64,000 nucleotides of DNA. It comes from Paraburkholderia sp. DHOC27 (GTDB taxonomy: Bacteria; Pseudomonadota; Gammaproteobacteria; Burkholderiales; Burkholderiaceae). Made by a program: the position numbers and the translations under genes. Of the stretch, positions 7,863-15,400 are shown one piece after another (within the stretch, counting starts at the first letter, position 1; each line of letters opens with the position of its first letter). The notes under the pieces are model-generated. The model was not told where the DNA came from. It worked only from the letters and a program-made list of their open reading frames with translations, and ran no database searches. The stretch lies in contig NZ_QVQV01000008.1 in assembly GCF_003429005.1 (NCBI RefSeq), positions 62,001 to 126,000 of the forward strand. Direction: 5' to 3'.

Positions 7863-8924
7863 ATGCCGACTCTCTTTGATCCGCTGCAGATTGGTGATCT
7901 CACGCTATCGAACCGTATCATCATGGCGCCGCTGACGCGTCAGCGCGCCGGTGACGTCCGCGTCCCCAATGCGTTGATGGCGAAGTACTACGCGGAGCGC
8001 GCCTCCGCAGGGCTGATCATCAGCGAAGCCACCTCCGTCACCCCGCAAGGCATCGGCTATGCCGCCACGCCTGGCATCTGGTCGCAGGAACAGGTCGAAG
8101 GCTGGAAGCTCGTGACGAGCGCCGTGCACGCCGCCGGTGGCAAGATCTTTCTGCAACTGTGGCACGTCGGCCGCATTTCGGATCCGATCTTCCTGAATGG
8201 CGAATTGCCGGTTGCCCCGAGCGCCATCGCAGCGCAAGGCAACGTGAGCCTCGTACGTCCGCAGCGTCCGTTCGTCACGCCGCGTGCACTCGATCTGGCT
8301 GAAATCCCCGCTATCGTCGAGGCGTATCGCAAGGGCGCGGAAAACGCCAAGGCGGCAGGTTTCGACGGCGTGCAGGTGCACGGCGCGAACGGTTATCTGC
8401 TCGATCAGTTCCTGCAGGACAGCACCAACAAACGCACCGACGCTTACGGCGGCCCGATCGAAAACCGTGCCCGTCTGATGCTCGAAGTGACCGATGCGTG
8501 TATCTCGGTCTGGGGTGCGAACCGCGTCGGCATGCACCTGGCGCCGCGCGGCGACGCACACACGATGGGCGATTCGAATGCCGCGGAAACCTTCGGTTAT
8601 GTGGCACGCGAACTCGGCAAGCGCAAGATCGCCTTCATCGCAGCGCGCGAGTCGCTTGGCGAAAACCGTCTGGGTCCGCAGTTGAAAGCGGCCTTCGGCG
8701 GCCCGTACATCGCCAACGAAAAGTTCACCAAGGAAACCGCGCAGCAAGTGCTGGATGCAGGTGAAGCAGACGCAATCGCGTGGGGCCAGTTGTTCATCGC
8801 CAACCCGGATCTGCCGCGCCGCTTCGAACTCGACGCGCCGCTGAACGAGCCGAACCCGGCCACGTACTATGCAGAAGGCGAAACCGGCTACACCGACTAT
8901 CCCGCGCTGGAAACGGTGGAGTAA
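7863..8924 (+). CDS. nemA: NemA-type old yellow enzyme (N-ethylmaleimide/alkene reductase)
   Basis: 353-residue FMN-dependent TIM-barrel ene-reductase. The ATG at 7863 is preceded by AAGGTGA; the in-frame ATG three codons upstream has no spacing to that site. Family motifs are LFDPLQIGDLTLSNRIIMAPLTR, the FMN/substrate region LQLWHVGR, and HGANGYLLDQFLQDSTNKR-TDAYGG, including the His-x-x-Asn pair that binds the substrate carbonyl. These enzymes use NADPH to reduce N-ethylmaleimide, nitrate esters, nitroaromatics and other activated alkenes. With the ArsR gene upstream it forms a likely electrophile-responsive two-gene unit. Confidence 0.93.
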   Translation: MPTLFDPLQIGDLTLSNRIIMAPLTRQRAGDVRVPNALMAKYYAERASAGLIISEATSVTPQGIGYAATPGIWSQEQVEGWKLVTSAVHAAGGKIFLQLWHVGRISDPIFLNGELPVAPSAIAAQGNVSLVRPQRPFVTPRALDLAEIPAIVEAYRKGAENAKAAGFDGVQVHGANGYLLDQFLQDSTNKRTDAYGGPIENRARLMLEVTDACISVWGANRVGMHLAPRGDAHTMGDSNAAETFGYVARELGKRKIAFIAARESLGENRLGPQLKAAFGGPYIANEKFTKETAQQVLDAGEADAIAWGQLFIANPDLPRRFELDAPLNEPNPATYYAEGETGYTDYPALETVE

Positions 8925-8982
8925 GCGTGGAATAAAGTTGGTATGAGCGCCACAAATACCCCTTGAAACATGGGGTAAAGCC

Positions 8983-9019
8983 AACGGGCCCGAGCGGAGC
9001 GATCCGCCTCGGGCCCGTT
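8983..9019. terminator. Strong hairpin between convergent nemA and acetyltransferase genes
   Basis: AACGGGCCCGAG and CTCGGGCCCGTT form a 12-bp stem around a 13-base loop. It sits between two genes that converge on it, so it may end both transcripts. There is no clear U-tract on either side, so its strength as an intrinsic terminator is uncertain. Confidence 0.6.
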
Positions 9020-9024
9020 GCACA

Positions 9025-9564
9025 TCAGGCAGGCATGGCGTCGACAGCGCGCCACATAAAAACTCGTTTCGCTTCGTCGATGCCACGCGCGATGTGATCG
9101 GCGCGGCGCGCTTTTAGATGGTCATCCAGATCCGCATCGGCGATTGGGCGAAAACCGAGCCGCTGATAATACGGGGCGTTCCAGGGCACGTCACGAAACG
9201 TGGACAGCAGCAGCCGCTGCGCCTGCGCTGTGCGCGCAAGCCCAGCCACGCGTTCGATCAACGCCGCGCCAATGCGTCTGCCGGCCCACGCGGTGAGCAC
9301 GTCGAGTTCTTCGATGTAAAAGTCTTCGGCGCCGCGCGCGAACATCACGAATCCCACGCAATGTATGCCGTTTTCTAACGCGACGACGATCGCCGCCGCC
9401 TCGATCTTGCGCCGCACGAAAGCCACATCCATCGGCCGGGCAGTTGCAATTCCCACCATGCCGATGTCCGCGAAGCGCTGCGCCGCCTCATAGTCGATCG
9501 CGCTGATGAGTTCGGCCTCATCAGGCACGGCAAAGCGGAAACTCAGGGAGCGGGTATCGGGCAT
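9025..9564 (-). CDS. GNAT-family N-acetyltransferase
   Basis: 179-residue GNAT protein. The acetyl-CoA region is visible in the middle: FYIEELDVLTAWAGRRIGAALIERV, where V-x-x-x-x-x-x-x-GRRIGAAL corresponds to the Q/R-x-x-G-x-G/A pyrophosphate loop, and the C-terminal PYYQRLGF is the usual beta-bulge motif. Substrate amine is unknown. No good ribosome site precedes the ATG at 9564. It is convergent with nemA and divergent from the DedA gene. Confidence 0.85.
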   Translation of the reverse strand: MPDTRSLSFRFAVPDEAELISAIDYEAAQRFADIGMVGIATARPMDVAFVRRKIEAAAIVVALENGIHCVGFVMFARGAEDFYIEELDVLTAWAGRRIGAALIERVAGLARTAQAQRLLLSTFRDVPWNAPYYQRLGFRPIADADLDDHLKARRADHIARGIDEAKRVFMWRAVDAMPA

Positions 9565-9777
9565 GGATTGAAGTGAGGCGCAAAATGCACGAGAAAACGC
9601 ACTGAAGCAAGGCCTGTTTTGAAGCCTGCCACGTTGACAATAGTGACACCGTCGCGGCCAAACGAACAGCCATCATGCCCGTTCAGAAACGCCATACTGG
9701 CGGATATCTGCACCAGGCCGTGCCGGCAACCCGCCTGAACGACTACACTCTCGCCACCTGAACCGCTCTCGCGCGCA

Positions 9778-10431
9778 ATGAATCTGATGCACTTCCTGCA
9801 TGTTGCCCTGAACTTCGACCGCAACCTCGGCCCGCTGATCGCGCAATACGGCAATGCCGTCTACGCCATGCTGTTCGCCATCATATTTGTCGAAATCGGC
9901 TTTCTGCCGCTGTTCTTTTTGCCCGGCGATCCGCTGATTTTCATCTGCGGCGCCTTCGTGGCGACCGGCGCACTCAGTGCATGGCTGGTGGTCCCCGTGC
10001 TGTTCGCGGCAACGGTGGTGGGCAGCGTCGTCAACTTCCTGATTGGCCGCGCGCTGGGCGAGAAGGTCTACAGCGCGGACTACCGCTACCGGTGGCTCGA
10101 CAAACGTGCGTTGCAGAAGGCCCATGCGTTCTATGAAACGCGCGGCGGCGTGACGTTTCTGCTGTCGCCGTTCATTGCCGTCGTACGCACCTTCGCGCCG
10201 TTTGTCGCGGGTGTTTCGCGTATGAGCTTCGCGCGCTTCGTTTCCTTCGTCACGGCGGGCGCGGCGTTGTGGATCGTCTCGCTCGTCACCGCTGGTTATC
10301 TGTTCGGCAATATGCCGGTGGTGCGCGACCATATGAGTTCGATCGTGCTGCTCGGCGTGGGCATCGGCGTCGGCTCGCTTGTCGTGAGCGCGCTATGGCG
10401 TCTCGTCAATCGCTACCGGCAACGTGCCTGA
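9778..10431 (+). CDS. DedA-family integral membrane protein
   Basis: 217-residue polytopic inner-membrane protein with about five or six hydrophobic segments. Family motifs are seen: FxE-GFLPLFFLPGDPLIFICG near residues 40-62, and the FLLSPFIAVVRTFAPFVAGVSRM region containing the conserved R of F-x-R-x-x-P-x-x-x-P/AG near 140-150. DedA proteins are thought to act as proton-motive-force-linked flippases for undecaprenyl phosphate or phosphatidylethanolamine and support envelope integrity and cationic peptide resistance. A single gene with no operon partner here. Confidence 0.88.
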   Translation: MNLMHFLHVALNFDRNLGPLIAQYGNAVYAMLFAIIFVEIGFLPLFFLPGDPLIFICGAFVATGALSAWLVVPVLFAATVVGSVVNFLIGRALGEKVYSADYRYRWLDKRALQKAHAFYETRGGVTFLLSPFIAVVRTFAPFVAGVSRMSFARFVSFVTAGAALWIVSLVTAGYLFGNMPVVRDHMSSIVLLGVGIGVGSLVVSALWRLVNRYRQRA

Positions 10432-10470
10432 GCGCGTTGCGCGCGGCCTTTCACTTCTCGTCGTTTCACG

Positions 10471-12114
10471 TCACTTCAGTCCGAGCCGCTTTGCGAGCCG
10501 GTTCAGGTTGGCCCGATCTAGGCCCAACTCGCGTGCGACGGCTGCCCAGTTCTGCCCGTGACGCGCCAGCGCGTCGAGCACCATCGTGCGTTCGAACGCC
10601 GTCACCGCGCCGCGAAAATCGAGGCCCGCAGTTTGCACGGACGCGGCGCTCTGCGTAGCGCCATGCGTGCGTGCATGCGTTGACGACGCAACGCCGCCTG
10701 CAAGCGCCTCGGCATGTTCGACGGGTCCGAGAGACAGTGCGAAGTCAGCAGCGGTCAGCGTCAGAATGGAGCGCCGTTCACGATTGGAGGCAAGCGCCTT
10801 CAGAGCGCTGCGGCTGATCAGATGTTCGAGTTCGCGCACGTTACCCGGCCAGCGATATCGCAGCAAAGCGGCCTGTGCATCGGCGGCCAGACGAATGCTC
10901 AGCAATCCGAGCCGCGACCGGTTCTCCTCGAGGAAATAGCCCGCCAGCAACAACACGTCACGGCCACGCTCGCGCAACGGCGGCACACGCAACGGATACA
11001 CGCTCAAACGGTGATACAGGTCGGCACGAAAGCGCCCGGCACGCACCTCTTCCGCCAGATCGCGATTCGTCACCGCGATCATCCGCACGTCAGCCGTGTG
11101 TTCGCGGTCGGAACCCACGCGCTGCAACTGACCGTTCTGCAATACGCGCAACAGCTTCGCCTGCACGACGAGCGGCAGTTCGCCGACTTCGTCCAGCACG
11201 AGGGTGCCGCCGTGGGCCAGTTCGAACTTGCCGCGCCGGTCCGACGAAGCACCCGAAAATGCGCCGCGTACATGGCCGAATAGTTCGCTTTCGACCAGCG
11301 TGTCGGGCAACGCCGCGCAATTCAGACTGATCAGCGGCTTGCTCGCACGCGACGACAGCGCGTGGATCGCACTCGCCACCAGTTCCTTGCCGACACCCGT
11401 CTCGCCCGTCACCAGCACCGTCAGATCGCTGCCGGCCACCACTTCGATCTCTTCCATCAAGCGCTTGTGAGACTCGCTGCCGCCGATCATCTCGCGGCGG
11501 CTTTGCCCGCTCGCCTGACGGTAAGCATCCGCGCGGCTGCGTTCTTCCTCGCCGGTGCGTGCGAGCGTGTCGATCCGCTCGACCACGCTGACCGTCGCCG
11601 CCGCGAGACTCACGAATGCCTGAAGCGACGCCATGTCGATGCTGTCGAAGCGGGCCGGATCCAGTGCATCGAGCGTCAGCAGACCCCACGGCCGCTCGCC
11701 GATGAAAAGTGGACAGCCGAGGCAGTCGTGCACTTCGAGTTGCCCAGCGACGCCCTGCACCAGGCCGTCATATGGGTCCTGCAGATCGGAGTCCGCGGCA
11801 AAACGTGTAGGGCCGGGGTTCGACAGCAGTTGCGCGAAACGCGGATGCTCGCTCACACGAAAGCGCCGCCCCAGGGTGTCGCTACTCAGACCGTCGATGG
11901 CGAGCGGCACCAGCGTGTCGCCATCGAGGCGCAACAGCGCCGCGGCGTCCGCCGGATACAGCGTGCGCAGGCTGCTCAGCAAGCGCCGGTAGCGCTCGCT
12001 CTCGGACAGATCGCGCGCCAGATCCTGCATCAACGGCGTGAGCGCATCGAGCAGCGCCGAGGCAGTCAATTGCACCGCCGAAGGAGTCGATGTGACCAGA
12101 GTCGAATGAACCAT
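10471..12114 (-). CDS. norR: NorR-type nitric oxide-responsive regulator (GAF-AAA+-HTH)
   Basis: 547 residues in the order GAF (about 20-185), AAA+ (about 210-440) and Fis-type helix-turn-helix (last 45). The GAF domain has the NorR signature DPYDGL, with D116 equivalent to the iron ligand D99 of E. coli NorR, and VHDCLGCPL with the conserved Cys. The AAA+ part has Walker A GETGVGKE (237-244) and Walker B DEVGEL. The sigma-54 contact loop reads GAFSGA (284-289) instead of GAFTGA. The helix-turn-helix is NWAAVARELGLDRANLNRLAKRL. NorR senses NO through a non-haem iron and activates NO-detoxifying genes; here the divergent partner is hmp. Confidence 0.92.
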   Translation of the reverse strand: MVHSTLVTSTPSAVQLTASALLDALTPLMQDLARDLSESERYRRLLSSLRTLYPADAAALLRLDGDTLVPLAIDGLSSDTLGRRFRVSEHPRFAQLLSNPGPTRFAADSDLQDPYDGLVQGVAGQLEVHDCLGCPLFIGERPWGLLTLDALDPARFDSIDMASLQAFVSLAAATVSVVERIDTLARTGEEERSRADAYRQASGQSRREMIGGSESHKRLMEEIEVVAGSDLTVLVTGETGVGKELVASAIHALSSRASKPLISLNCAALPDTLVESELFGHVRGAFSGASSDRRGKFELAHGGTLVLDEVGELPLVVQAKLLRVLQNGQLQRVGSDREHTADVRMIAVTNRDLAEEVRAGRFRADLYHRLSVYPLRVPPLRERGRDVLLLAGYFLEENRSRLGLLSIRLAADAQAALLRYRWPGNVRELEHLISRSALKALASNRERRSILTLTAADFALSLGPVEHAEALAGGVASSTHARTHGATQSAASVQTAGLDFRGAVTAFERTMVLDALARHGQNWAAVARELGLDRANLNRLAKRLGLK

Positions 12115-12224
12115 TAAAAAAATTAACCCATTGATTTAGCAAGATTTTACAACGGGCACAGAACCTGTATAGCAAACGGCGTAGCCTGTTTTCGCCTCAC
12201 CTTCACTCTTAAAGGATCTGCATC

Positions 12225-13406
12225 ATGCTGTCAGCCCAACACCGCGATATCGTCAACGCCACCGTCCCACTGCTGGAAAGCGGCGGAGAGGCGCTCATTA
12301 CGCACTTCTACAAGATCCTGCTGGACGACTACCCGGAGGTGCGGCCGCTCTTCAACCAGGCCAATCAGGCGAGCGGCGCGCAGGCGCGCGCATTGGCGCA
12401 TGGAGTGCTGATGTACGCGCGCCATATCGAGCAACTCGACCAGTTGGGCGATCTCGTGGCGCAGGTCATCAACAAACATGTTGCGCTCAACATTCAGCCC
12501 CAGCACTACCCGCTGGTTGGAAAAAGTCTGTTGCGCGCCATGCGCGAGGTGCTGGGCGCGGACGTTGCCACGGACGCGGTAATCGAAGCGTGGGGTGCCG
12601 CTTACCAGCAACTCGCGGATCTGCTGATCGGTCTCGAAGAAAAGATTTACGCCGAACGCGCGGCGGCGCCCGGCGGATGGCGCGGCATGCGCCCCTTCGT
12701 GGTCGCGCGCAAGGAGCGCGAGAGCGACGAGATCACGTCGTTCTATCTGCGCCCCGCTGACGGCGGCGAACTGCTTGCGTTTCATCCGGGGCAGTACATC
12801 GGCGTGCGGGTGATCGTCGATGGCGAAGACGTGCGGCGCAACTACTCGCTGTCGGCGGCACACAACGGCCTCGAATACCGGATCAGTGTGAAGTGCGAGC
12901 CGAATGGCAAGGTGTCGAACCATCTGCATGAAAACGTCAACGAAGGCGACACCGTGGAACTGCTTGCACCATCAGGCGAATTCACACTCAAGACCAACGA
13001 TAGGCCGCTCGTGCTGATCAGCGGCGGCGTGGGCATCACGCCCACGCTCGCTATGCTGCAGGCCGCGCTCAAGACCGACCGCGTGGTGCATTTCATTCAT
13101 GCCGCGCGCAATGGTGGCGTGCACGCGTTTCGCAAGACCATCGACGAGCTTGCAGCTCGGCATCCCCAACTCAAGCGCTTTTACTGCTACGAAGAGCATC
13201 GCGCAGGCGATCAGGGTGCGGACAGCATCGGCTATCTCGACGCAGCGCTGCTCGACGAATGGCTGCCGGAATCGCGTGACGTGGATGCGTATTTTCTGGG
13301 GCCGATCGGCTTCATGAAGGCCATGAAAAAGCATCTGAAGACAGCAGGTGTACCGGAGTCGCAAACTCACTTCGAATTTTTTGGACCGGCTGCGGCGCTT
13401 GAATGA
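12225..13406 (+). CDS. hmp: Flavohaemoglobin, nitric oxide dioxygenase
   Basis: 393-residue full-length Hmp. The globin domain (1-138) has the proximal haem ligand H85 and the distal pocket pair Y29 and Q53; the FAD domain has RNYSLSA; the NAD domain has ISGGVGITPTLAML and the C-terminal FEFFGP. Using NAD(P)H and O2 the cytosolic enzyme converts NO to nitrate. A good AAAGGA site precedes the ATG. It is divergent from norR with 110 bases between starts, so NorR control is likely. In that gap I found no clear GG-N10-GC sigma-54 promoter. Confidence 0.96.
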   Translation: MLSAQHRDIVNATVPLLESGGEALITHFYKILLDDYPEVRPLFNQANQASGAQARALAHGVLMYARHIEQLDQLGDLVAQVINKHVALNIQPQHYPLVGKSLLRAMREVLGADVATDAVIEAWGAAYQQLADLLIGLEEKIYAERAAAPGGWRGMRPFVVARKERESDEITSFYLRPADGGELLAFHPGQYIGVRVIVDGEDVRRNYSLSAAHNGLEYRISVKCEPNGKVSNHLHENVNEGDTVELLAPSGEFTLKTNDRPLVLISGGVGITPTLAMLQAALKTDRVVHFIHAARNGGVHAFRKTIDELAARHPQLKRFYCYEEHRAGDQGADSIGYLDAALLDEWLPESRDVDAYFLGPIGFMKAMKKHLKTAGVPESQTHFEFFGPAAALE

Positions 13407-13458
13407 GTGCTGAAGGCCAGGTGGCTGCGGCGCTTGAGTGAGTGCTGAAGGCCAGGTG
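13389..13458 (+). repeat. 35-bp tandem duplication across the hmp stop codon
   Basis: Two adjacent copies, 13389-13423 and 13424-13458, differ at one base (GCGCTTGAATGA versus GCGCTTGAGTGA). The first copy holds the last codons and stop of hmp; the second repeats them outside the gene. It looks like a recent slippage or unequal exchange event. Confidence 0.85.
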
Positions 13459-13508
13459 ACTTCCCTCTGCGCGCGCACGTGCGTGCGCCATTACTCTGTA
13501 TGGAAACC

Positions 13509-13946
13509 ATGAAACAACGCCTCGACTTTTATCAAGCCAGCCCGAACGCCGTGAAGGCGTTGATGGCGCTGGAAGCGCAGAACGACAGATCATCCATTGA
13601 AAAGCCGCTTGCCGAACTGGTGCGTTTGCGCGCATCGCAGATCAATGGTTGTGCTTACTGTGTCGACATGCATGCGGCCGATGCCCGCCAAGCCGGCGAG
13701 ACCGAGCGGCGTCTCGCCGCGGTGGTGGTATGGCGCGAAACGCCCTTCTTCACGGAGCGCGAGCGCGCCGCGCTGGCGTGGACCGAAGCCGTGACGCTGG
13801 TATCTCACGACCACGTTCCGGACGCCGTGTGGGAAGCCGTGAAGCCGCATTTGAGCGACACAGAAATCGTTGATTTGACGCTGCTGATTTCGGCTATCAA
13901 TAGCTGGAACCGCCTTGCTATTTCGTTTCGGAAGATGCCGGAGTAG
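13509..13946 (+). CDS. AhpD-like carboxymuconolactone decarboxylase family protein
   Basis: 145-residue alkylhydroperoxidase D-like protein. The core has the active-site pattern E-x-x-R-L-R-ASQINGCAYCVDMHAADAR: Cys-x-x-Cys with a His four residues later, as in AhpD and in the CMD/PA26 family. Such proteins are small cytosolic oligomers that reduce peroxides or act as disulfide redox partners. The ATG at 13509 is preferred (GGAAACC before it); one three codons upstream is possible. Co-directional with hmp and about 100 bases behind it, so possibly co-regulated in the nitrosative/oxidative response. Confidence 0.85.
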   Translation: MKQRLDFYQASPNAVKALMALEAQNDRSSIEKPLAELVRLRASQINGCAYCVDMHAADARQAGETERRLAAVVVWRETPFFTERERAALAWTEAVTLVSHDHVPDAVWEAVKPHLSDTEIVDLTLLISAINSWNRLAISFRKMPE

Positions 13947-13971
13947 CGGATCACCCGCCCACGCCCAGCAC

Positions 13972-13997
13972 AAATAAAAAAGCCCGCTCACGCGGGC
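13972..13997 (-). terminator. Intrinsic terminator of the sugar ABC/GH42 operon
   Basis: GCCCGC-TCAC-GCGGGC (13982-13997) followed, on the minus strand, by a T-rich run (complement of AAATAAAAAA). It lies about 70 bases past the stop of the binding-protein gene, and marks the end of that operon, which shows that no permease gene follows. Confidence 0.85.
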
Positions 13998-14067
13998 AAC
14001 CTTCCCGAGGACAACACAACCGTTGCCCCGCCCGGCTCTCCCGCACCGAACGAGGCCCCGCAAGCAA

Positions 14068-15321
14068 CTACTTGCTGTAAATCCGCTTACGCGTCTGCTC
14101 CAACTGCGCCAGCACCGCATCGAGCTTCGACGGATCGGACACGAACTGCTGCATGCCCTTCATGCCTTCGTCGGCCATTTCCTTGGTCATGTCGCGATCG
14201 TAGAACTGCGCGATGCCGCCCTTCGTGTTAGCCAGAATCTGGAAGCCGATCTTCGAGATCGGATCTTCCGGCTCCGGCGATTTGCTGTTGGCCGACAACG
14301 AACCCAGGCCCGTCGCGAGCTGTCCGCCAATTTCCGGCGTTTCCACGAAAGCGAGGAACGCGTGCGCGTCCGCCTTGTTCTTTGCCTTCGACGGGATGTG
14401 CAGCGACTCGACCGGCCCGTCTTCTGCCGTCGGCACCTTTGCGTCGATGATCGGGAACTGGAAGTAACCCATCTCCGACTTCACGTTGGCCGGGAAGCCA
14501 CCGCTGATGAACGTGCCCATCAGCATCATCGCGGCCTTACCCTGGAACAGGAACGGTTGCGCCGCATCCAGATCGTAGGAGAGCGAATTATCAATGAAGT
14601 AGCCGTCGTCGATCAGTTGCTTCCACGTCGTGTAGACCTTCTTCACGCGCGGATCGGTGTACGGCACTTCGCCCGCCATCAGCTTCTGATGGAACGCATT
14701 GCCATTCAAACGCAGGTCCAGGTAGTCGAACCAGCCGGCGAGCGTCCACGCATCACGCGCGCCCACGGCGATCGGCGTAATGCCGGCGGCCTTGAGCTTC
14801 TTGCAGTCGTCGAGGAATTCATCCCACGTTTTCGGCTCGGCAGAAATACCGACCTTCTGGAACAGATCCTTGCGGTAGAACATGCCCCACGAGTAGTACA
14901 CGGTCGGCGCGGCGTATTGCTTGCCGTTGTACGAGGACGCTTCCTTGGTCGACGCATACGTGTTGTTCCAGCCGTTCTTCGACCAGTCGCCGCTCAGGTC
15001 GTCGAACAGGCCGCGCTTGGCGTAATACGCCATGCGTTCGCCGTCGTGCCACGTCACGATGTCGGGCGAGACCGTGGTGAGCCAGCCCGGCAGTTGCACC
15101 TTGTAGGCTTCCTCGTCGATGAACGACGCCTTGATGTCGACATCGGGATGCGCCTTCTTGAACTCATCCAGCACCTGCTGCCAGACCGCGCGCTGACTCG
15201 CGCCCTTGAAGGCGATGTTGATGGCGAGCGTGCCCGCCTGCGCGGTGCCCGCCACGGATGCCGCTGCGCCCGCCGCAGTCAGCGCGACAGCAACCAGAAT
15301 CTTGCGTAGTTTGAATGTCAT
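14068..15321 (-). CDS. Carbohydrate ABC transporter substrate-binding protein (family 1)
   Basis: 417-residue extracellular solute-binding protein. The signal peptide covers about residues 1-29 (ends AGTAQA); no lipobox Cys, so it is a soluble periplasmic protein. The mature part has family 1 features: AFKGASQRAVWQQVLDEF, FKKAHPDVDIK, PDIVTWHDGERMAYYAKRGLFDDL and the AAMMLMGTF motif. A GGAG site precedes the start. It is the last gene of a minus-strand operon behind the GH42 and ATPase genes, so it probably binds a beta-galactoside or galactose-containing oligosaccharide, although family 1 proteins cannot be assigned a ligand from sequence alone. Confidence 0.9.
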   Translation of the reverse strand: MTFKLRKILVAVALTAAGAAASVAGTAQAGTLAINIAFKGASQRAVWQQVLDEFKKAHPDVDIKASFIDEEAYKVQLPGWLTTVSPDIVTWHDGERMAYYAKRGLFDDLSGDWSKNGWNNTYASTKEASSYNGKQYAAPTVYYSWGMFYRKDLFQKVGISAEPKTWDEFLDDCKKLKAAGITPIAVGARDAWTLAGWFDYLDLRLNGNAFHQKLMAGEVPYTDPRVKKVYTTWKQLIDDGYFIDNSLSYDLDAAQPFLFQGKAAMMLMGTFISGGFPANVKSEMGYFQFPIIDAKVPTAEDGPVESLHIPSKAKNKADAHAFLAFVETPEIGGQLATGLGSLSANSKSPEPEDPISKIGFQILANTKGGIAQFYDRDMTKEMADEGMKGMQQFVSDPSKLDAVLAQLEQTRKRIYSK

Positions 15322-15400
15322 GCCTGTCTCCTTGGTTTCTACGTCGTTTTCGATGCCGTTTCAGGTTTGCTTCAGGTTTCCCGCTTCAATCTCACGTTGA

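Noticed and set aside
9673..10332. 219-codon minus-strand ORF
   Set aside because: Shadow of the DedA gene, composition Arg/Glu/His-rich.
12115..12224. Sigma-54 -24/-12 promoter between norR and hmp
   Set aside because: GGGCAC is present but no GC follows at the required spacing on either strand.
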